DNA from: Crossiella equi
GTDB lineage: Bacteria > Actinomycetota > Actinomycetes > Mycobacteriales > Pseudonocardiaceae
Assembly (NCBI RefSeq): GCF_017876755.1
Contig: NZ_JAGIOO010000001.1
Coordinates: forward strand, 496,001 to 560,000
Length of the DNA stretch: 64,000 nt
Direction of reading: 5' to 3'
Under the pieces are notes generated by a model. It worked only from the letters and a program-made list of their open reading frames with translations. It was not told where the DNA came from and searched no databases. Below, in pieces: positions 60,382 through 64,000 of this stretch (position 1 is its first letter; the number at the start of each line of letters is the position of its first letter). Both the position numbers and the translations under genes were made by a program.

Positions 60382-61127
60382 GCCTCGTCCTCCTCGTCCT
60401 CGTCCTCGAACACCGAGGCCTCCGGGCCGCGCAGCACGATGTCGAACTCGTAGGCCAGCGCCCAGTCCGGGCGGGTGCGGTCCAGGTCGAACCGCGAGAC
60501 CATCCGCTGCCGCGCCTTCTCATCGGGCACCGAGTTGAAGATGGGGTCCTGGCCGAAGAGCGGGTCCTCCGGGAAGTACATCTGCGTCACCAGGCGCTGG
60601 GTGAACGCGGTGCCGAAGACGGAGAAGTGGATGTGCGCGGGCCGCCAGGCGTTGAGGTGGTTCTTCCACGGGTAGGCGCCCGGCTTGATCGTGGTGAACT
60701 CGTAACGGCCCTCGTTGTCGGTGAGCGCGCGGCCGGTGCCGTCGAAGTTCGGGTCCACCGGGGCGGGCCAGCGATCGTTGACGTGCTTGTACCGCCCGGC
60801 GGCGTTGGCCTGCCACAGCTCGATGAGGGAGTTGCGCACCGGGCGCCCGTCCCCGTCCAGCAGCCTGCCGTGCACGATGATGCGCTGCCCGATCGGCTCT
60901 CCCGCGTGCTGGCGGGTCAGGTCGTGGTCGAGCTCGCCGAGGCGGCCGGGCCCCAGCACCGGCCCGGTGACCTCGCCGAGGCGGTGCGGCAGCAGGACGA
61001 GGGGCTGCTTGGGGTGGCGCAACGCGGTGGAGCGGTACCCCGGGGAGTCCAGCGGCGGGTGCGTGCCGTCGGGGTCCCGGCGGTAGCGCGGCAGCGCCAG
61101 GCGGCGCCCCTGCTCGGTGGTGGACAT
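60378..61127 (-). CDS. pcaH: Protocatechuate 3,4-dioxygenase beta subunit
   Basis: This 249-residue catalytic subunit contains the four ferric ligands at Tyr113 (GRYKHVND), Tyr152 (GAYPWKNH), His165 and His167 (RPAHIHFS). Their spacing of 39, 13 and 2 residues equals that of the Pseudomonas enzyme. It cleaves protocatechuate to beta-carboxy-cis,cis-muconate using O2. An acidic C-terminal tail (FEDEDEEDEA) is an unusual extension. The gene begins 13 bases after the pobA stop and overlaps pcaG. Confidence 0.97.
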   Translation of the reverse strand: MSTTEQGRRLALPRYRRDPDGTHPPLDSPGYRSTALRHPKQPLVLLPHRLGEVTGPVLGPGRLGELDHDLTRQHAGEPIGQRIIVHGRLLDGDGRPVRNSLIELWQANAAGRYKHVNDRWPAPVDPNFDGTGRALTDNEGRYEFTTIKPGAYPWKNHLNAWRPAHIHFSVFGTAFTQRLVTQMYFPEDPLFGQDPIFNSVPDEKARQRMVSRFDLDRTRPDWALAYEFDIVLRGPEASVFEDEDEEDEA

Positions 61128-61140
61128 GCCTGCTCCTGTC

Positions 61141-62316
61141 TCAGCAGCCGATCGGGAGACCGGCGTAGTTCTGGGCCAGTTCGGTGGCCGAGGCGGTGGA
61201 GGTGCGCACCTGGTCGAGCTGGGCGAGCTGGAGCCGGGCGTCGAAGTCGTCGCCGTGCCGGTGCAGCATCGTGGTCATCCACCAGGAGAAGTGCGTGCAC
61301 CGCCAGACCCGCCGCAGCGCGGTGTCGGAGTAGGTCTCGGCGAGCTCGGGCTTGCCGTCGACCAGCCAGGCCACGAGCGCGCGGTGCAGCAGCACCACGT
61401 CGGCCACCGCGAGGTTGAGGCCCTTGGCCCCGGTCGGCGGCACGATGTGCCCGGCATCGCCGGCCAGGAACAGCCTGCCGTGGCGCATCGGGGTGGCGAC
61501 GTGGCTGCGCATCGGCAGCACACTCTTCTCGGTGATCGGCCCGGTTTCCAGCCGCCAGCCGGGCGCTCCCTCGCCGAGCCGGGTGGACAGCGCTTCCCAG
61601 ATGCGGTCGTCGTCCCACTCGGCGATGTCCTCGCCGGGCTCGACCTGGAGGTAGAACCGGCTCACCTCGGCCGAGCGCATGCTGTGCATGGCGAAGCCGT
61701 CGCGGTGCCAGGCGTAGATCAGCTCGTCGGTGGACGGCGCGACGTCGGCGAGCACGCCCAGCCAGGCGAAGGGGTACTCGCGGGACCAGGTCTGGCGCAC
61801 CGGCTCCGGCAGGGCCTGGCGGCTCGGGCCGTGGTGGCCGTCGCAGCCCGCGATGACCTCGGCGTCCACGCGCTGGGCCCGGCCGTCGGCGTCGGTGAAG
61901 GTGACGTGGGGGTGCTCGCCGTCGACCTCGTGCAGCTGGACGTCATTGACCTCGTAGAACACGGCCTGACCAGCGCGTTCCCGGGCCCGCATGAGGTCCT
62001 TGGTCACCTCGGTCTGGCCGTAGACGGAGACCGAGCGGCCGACCAGGTCGACGAAGTCCACGTGCTCGCGGTGCCCGGGCCACTGGAGGTAGATGCCGCG
62101 GTGCCGCAGCGCCTCCGCGCTCAGCCGCTCGCCGAGCCCGGCCTGCCGCAGCACCTCGACCGTGCCCGCCTCCAGGATCCCGGCGCGGATGCGCGACTGG
62201 ACGTGGGCCGCGCTCTGCCGCTCGACGACGACCGAGTCGATGCCGTCCAGGTCGAGCAGATGTGCCAGCAACAGCCCTGCCGGGCCTGCGCCGATGATGA
62301 CCACCTGGGTCCGCAT
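61141..62316 (-). CDS. pobA: 4-hydroxybenzoate 3-monooxygenase
   Basis: This 391-residue flavoprotein has VVIIGAGPAGLLLAHLL (FAD ADP site), the conserved DG motif in AGCDGHHGPSRQAL, and GRLFLAGDAGHIVPPTGAKGLN (GD motif). SRIRAGILEAGTVEVLRQAG is the specific PobA helix. It hydroxylates 4-hydroxybenzoate to protocatechuate, feeding the downstream PcaHGBDC enzymes. It ends 13 bases before pcaH and is separated from the IclR gene by a 67-base gap containing a palindrome, where the operon promoter may lie. Confidence 0.96.
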   Translation of the reverse strand: MRTQVVIIGAGPAGLLLAHLLDLDGIDSVVVERQSAAHVQSRIRAGILEAGTVEVLRQAGLGERLSAEALRHRGIYLQWPGHREHVDFVDLVGRSVSVYGQTEVTKDLMRARERAGQAVFYEVNDVQLHEVDGEHPHVTFTDADGRAQRVDAEVIAGCDGHHGPSRQALPEPVRQTWSREYPFAWLGVLADVAPSTDELIYAWHRDGFAMHSMRSAEVSRFYLQVEPGEDIAEWDDDRIWEALSTRLGEGAPGWRLETGPITEKSVLPMRSHVATPMRHGRLFLAGDAGHIVPPTGAKGLNLAVADVVLLHRALVAWLVDGKPELAETYSDTALRRVWRCTHFSWWMTTMLHRHGDDFDARLQLAQLDQVRTSTASATELAQNYAGLPIGC

Positions 62317-62363
62317 GTCCCGCCCCTTCCGCCGTACCGGAACCTTGGCCGGTCAGCGAGGGG

Positions 62364-62377
62364 ACGATCCAGATCGT
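62364..62377. promoter_or_regulatory. 14-bp palindrome between iclR-type gene and pobA
   Basis: ACGATC-CA-GATCGT is a perfect 6-2-6 dyad in the gap just upstream of pobA, seven bases after the regulator stop. Its place suggests an operator for the IclR-type regulator. A second weaker dyad (TTCCG...CGGAA) lies about 20 bases closer to pobA. Confidence 0.5.
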
Positions 62378-62383
62378 TTTCAT

Positions 62384-63160
62384 TCAATGAGACAGCGGTT
62401 CGGAACTGGCTGGTTGGTGGCCGATGGCGCGCGAGATCCCCCGGGCCGCGGCCTGGAGCGCGGGCAGGCGGCCTGGCACCTCGTTGTCGTCCGGCACGAT
62501 CACCGCCAGCGCCGCGACGACCTCGCCGCCCGGCCCGCGCACGGGCACGCCGACCCCGGTGACCGCGTCGTCGATGAAGCCACGGGACAGGGAGAACCCG
62601 GTGCGCCGCACCTCGGCGAGGAAGGCCCGCAGCCGCCCCGGGTCGGTGATCGTGCGCCGGGTGTAGGCGCGCAGCGGGGCGGCCAGCACTTCTTCCTGCA
62701 GCTCGACCGGGGCGTGCGCGAGCAGCACCAGCCCGGCGGAGTTGACGTGCAGCGGCAGCCGCCCGGCGATGCGGATGACGTTGTCCACCGCGCCCGCCGA
62801 GGACAGCCGCTCCACGAACAGCACCTCGCGGCCCTCCAGCACGCCGAGCTGCGTGTGGTGCCCGACGACGGCCTGCAGGTCCTCCATGAACGGCATCGCG
62901 GCCTCCCGCAGGCTCAACGCCGGGGAGGCCCGGGAGGCCAGCTCCCACATGCGCAGGCCGAGCCGCACCGAACGGTCCGGCTCGCGGTGCAGCCACCCGT
63001 GCCCGACCAGCTCCTCCACCAGCCGGGACGCGGTGGGCACGGGCAGCCCGGCCTTGCGCGCGATGTCGGTGACCCGCAGGGCCGGGGTGTCCGGTGCGAA
63101 GGTCTCGAAGATGCGGACCACCCTCGAGAGCACGGACTCCCCGGCACGCGAGTTGGCCAT
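62384..63160 (-). CDS. IclR-family regulator of the pob/pca genes
   Basis: This 258-residue regulator has the IclR HTH (SVLSRVVRIFETFAPD; LRVTDIARKAGLPVPTASRLVEELVGHGWL) and effector domain (PFMEDLQAVVGHHTQLGVLEGREVLFVERL; HVNSAGLVLLAHAP; GFSLSRGFIDDAVTGVGVPV). IclR proteins named PcaR, PobR or PcaU control protocatechuate and 4-hydroxybenzoate genes in many bacteria. Here the gene is upstream and in the same direction, so it may be in the operon head or regulate a second promoter before pobA. The ATG at 63160 lies two bases after the SRPBCC stop. Confidence 0.93.
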   Translation of the reverse strand: MANSRAGESVLSRVVRIFETFAPDTPALRVTDIARKAGLPVPTASRLVEELVGHGWLHREPDRSVRLGLRMWELASRASPALSLREAAMPFMEDLQAVVGHHTQLGVLEGREVLFVERLSSAGAVDNVIRIAGRLPLHVNSAGLVLLAHAPVELQEEVLAAPLRAYTRRTITDPGRLRAFLAEVRRTGFSLSRGFIDDAVTGVGVPVRGPGGEVVAALAVIVPDDNEVPGRLPALQAAARGISRAIGHQPASSEPLSH

Positions 63161-63162
63161 GG

Positions 63163-63891
63163 TCAGCCCTGACCGGCGTAGACCTGGTGCAGCCACTCAC
63201 CCCAGGCCTTGTTCAGCCCTTCCTGGCACGCCGAGTCGATGGCCGAGGAGAACGCGTGGTGGCCCACCGCGATCGGCAAACCCAGCGGCGCGCGGCCGTG
63301 GAAGCGGTACAGCGCGTTCTCGCCGCGCACCGCGAGGAACTGCCCGCCGGGCTCGACCCAGTCGACAACGCCCTCGATCGGCTTGAGGCCGTCGGGGCTG
63401 AGCTTGACCTGCTCCCCCAGTTCGGGGTCGCGGTCCAGGCCGAGTGCGTTCAGCAGCACCGGCCAGGCCTCAGCGGACGCGGACGCGACCGGGCCCTCGG
63501 CGGTGATGTAGCGGCCGCGGCGGCCGTGGAAGTGCTTGAAGTACAGGGCGAGCGTGTGCAGGTACATCTCCCAGCCGCGCTGGGTCATGGCCTCGTACTC
63601 CGAGCCCCAGCTGTCACTGAGGAACCCGCTGTGGACGAAGCGCAGCACCGTGCTGCCGCCGTCCTTGGCCTCGATGAGGTACTCGAAGGCCTGCGTGCTG
63701 CCGTCCTGGTCGGCGGGCAGCCGCACCTTCAGGTGGTGCGGGGGCTGGAAGACCTCGGCCTGCTCGGCCTGGGTGTCGGGGATCGTCATGAACCAGGCCT
63801 CGTTGCCCGTGGCGGTGGTGACGGCGTCCCACACCTCCTGCGGGGTGGCCTGGAGCTCGACTTCGTGGCTCAGCGTGAAATCTCTTCCCAT
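63163..63891 (-). CDS. SRPBCC-family protein (AHSA1-like)
   Basis: This 242-residue protein has an N-terminal SRPBCC/AHSA1 domain (LSHEVELQATPQEVWDAVTTATG; EYLIEAKDGGSTVLRFVHSGF; GWEMYLHTLALYFKHF). A C-terminal extension of about 100 residues (PVASASAEAWPVLLNALGL; FLAVRGENALYRFHGR) could be a half-repeat of the same fold. The pocket would bind a hydrophobic or aromatic ligand. The ATG at 63891 follows GAGGAG by five bases and overlaps the stop of the preceding gene (TGATG). A role in aromatic compound handling is possible from its position but unproven. Confidence 0.85.
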   Translation of the reverse strand: MGRDFTLSHEVELQATPQEVWDAVTTATGNEAWFMTIPDTQAEQAEVFQPPHHLKVRLPADQDGSTQAFEYLIEAKDGGSTVLRFVHSGFLSDSWGSEYEAMTQRGWEMYLHTLALYFKHFHGRRGRYITAEGPVASASAEAWPVLLNALGLDRDPELGEQVKLSPDGLKPIEGVVDWVEPGGQFLAVRGENALYRFHGRAPLGLPIAVGHHAFSSAIDSACQEGLNKAWGEWLHQVYAGQG

Positions 63892-64000
63892 CAGCACTCC
63901 TCAGTCGGGGCCAGCACGGGCCGGACACTCGGGTGCACCGCCACGAGCAGCCGGTGCGTACGTCCGTCAGGCGCGGTCTCATCGTGGTACTTGCCCACCA
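63891..64000 (-). CDS. C-terminal end of an unidentified protein (cut by window end)
   Basis: A minus-strand frame enters from beyond the window and ends with VGKYHDETAPDGRTHRLLVA followed by VHPSVRPVLAPTEEC and a TGA that overlaps the SRPBCC start. The TGATG coupling shows it is a real gene. The visible 36 residues do not identify a family; an ArsR-type regulator would be a common neighbour of an SRPBCC gene but is not shown. Confidence 0.6.
   Translation of the reverse strand, partial: VGKYHDETAPDGRTHRLLVAVHPSVRPVLAPTEEC

Overview
The window is 64 kb of very GC-rich DNA from an actinomycete chromosome. GTG and TTG starts are frequent, genes are densely packed with ATGA/GTGA overlaps, and there are AfsR/SARP, LuxR-type two-component, PadR, IclR, LacI and Lrp regulators, Tat-exported hydrolases and a class III lanthipeptide locus. 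A Pseudonocardiales or Streptomyces-like soil organism fits; this is inferred from gene style, and no rRNA or other taxonomic marker is present. No tRNA, rRNA, CRISPR array, phage or intact insertion sequence was seen.

Layout. 0-7 kb: 3' end of an AfsR-like NB-ARC/TPR regulator, a RibD/DHFR-like reductase, a stand-alone LigD-type polymerase/primase, a ThDP-dependent pyruvate oxidase-like enzyme, a GNAT enzyme, and an ArsR-SRPBCC fusion behind a promoter carrying two copies of one operator. 7-14 kb: a P450 paired with a PRMT-like methyltransferase, an LGFP-like membrane protein, a NarL-type two-component system and an erythromycin esterase homologue. 14-18 kb: a PadR/DUF1048 operon with a 27-bp palindromic operator, then a cobalamin riboswitch in front of a fully overlapping btuCDF operon. 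18-23 kb: an Rv0909-type small protein, a TM0106-type nuclease-helicase and a GH88/105 hydrolase. 23-27 kb: a compact class III lanthipeptide locus (LanKC, a 33-residue precursor, a strong hairpin, an MFS exporter). 27-38 kb: sugar porter, asparagine synthetase coupled to a duplicated-DUF2716 protein, alginate-lyase-family protein, GH81 beta-1,3-glucanase and its divergent LacI regulator. 38-48 kb: CopA, a secreted DUF4360 protein, a decayed LLM-oxidoreductase start, quinone oxidoreductase, an IRED-like reductase, a full-length SARP regulator, and a coupled PfkB kinase-SurE pair. 48-57 kb: HTH-nSTAND-WD40 protein, a double Lrp regulator divergent from an SDR-amidohydrolase pair, an IS5 relic and a secreted M64 peptidase. 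57-64 kb: a complete 4-hydroxybenzoate/protocatechuate operon (pobA-pcaHGBDC) behind an IclR regulator and an SRPBCC gene.

How genes work together. The pob/pca genes take 4-hydroxybenzoate through protocatechuate to beta-ketoadipate; pcaIJ/pcaF are not here. The GH81/LacI pair, the alginate-lyase-family gene (with a DasR-like site) and the GH105 gene point to regulated polysaccharide use. The btu operon imports B12 under B12 control. The most promising specialised-metabolism features are the lanthipeptide locus, whose precursor has an unusual Cys/Ser arrangement, and the P450 plus PRMT-like methyltransferase pair.
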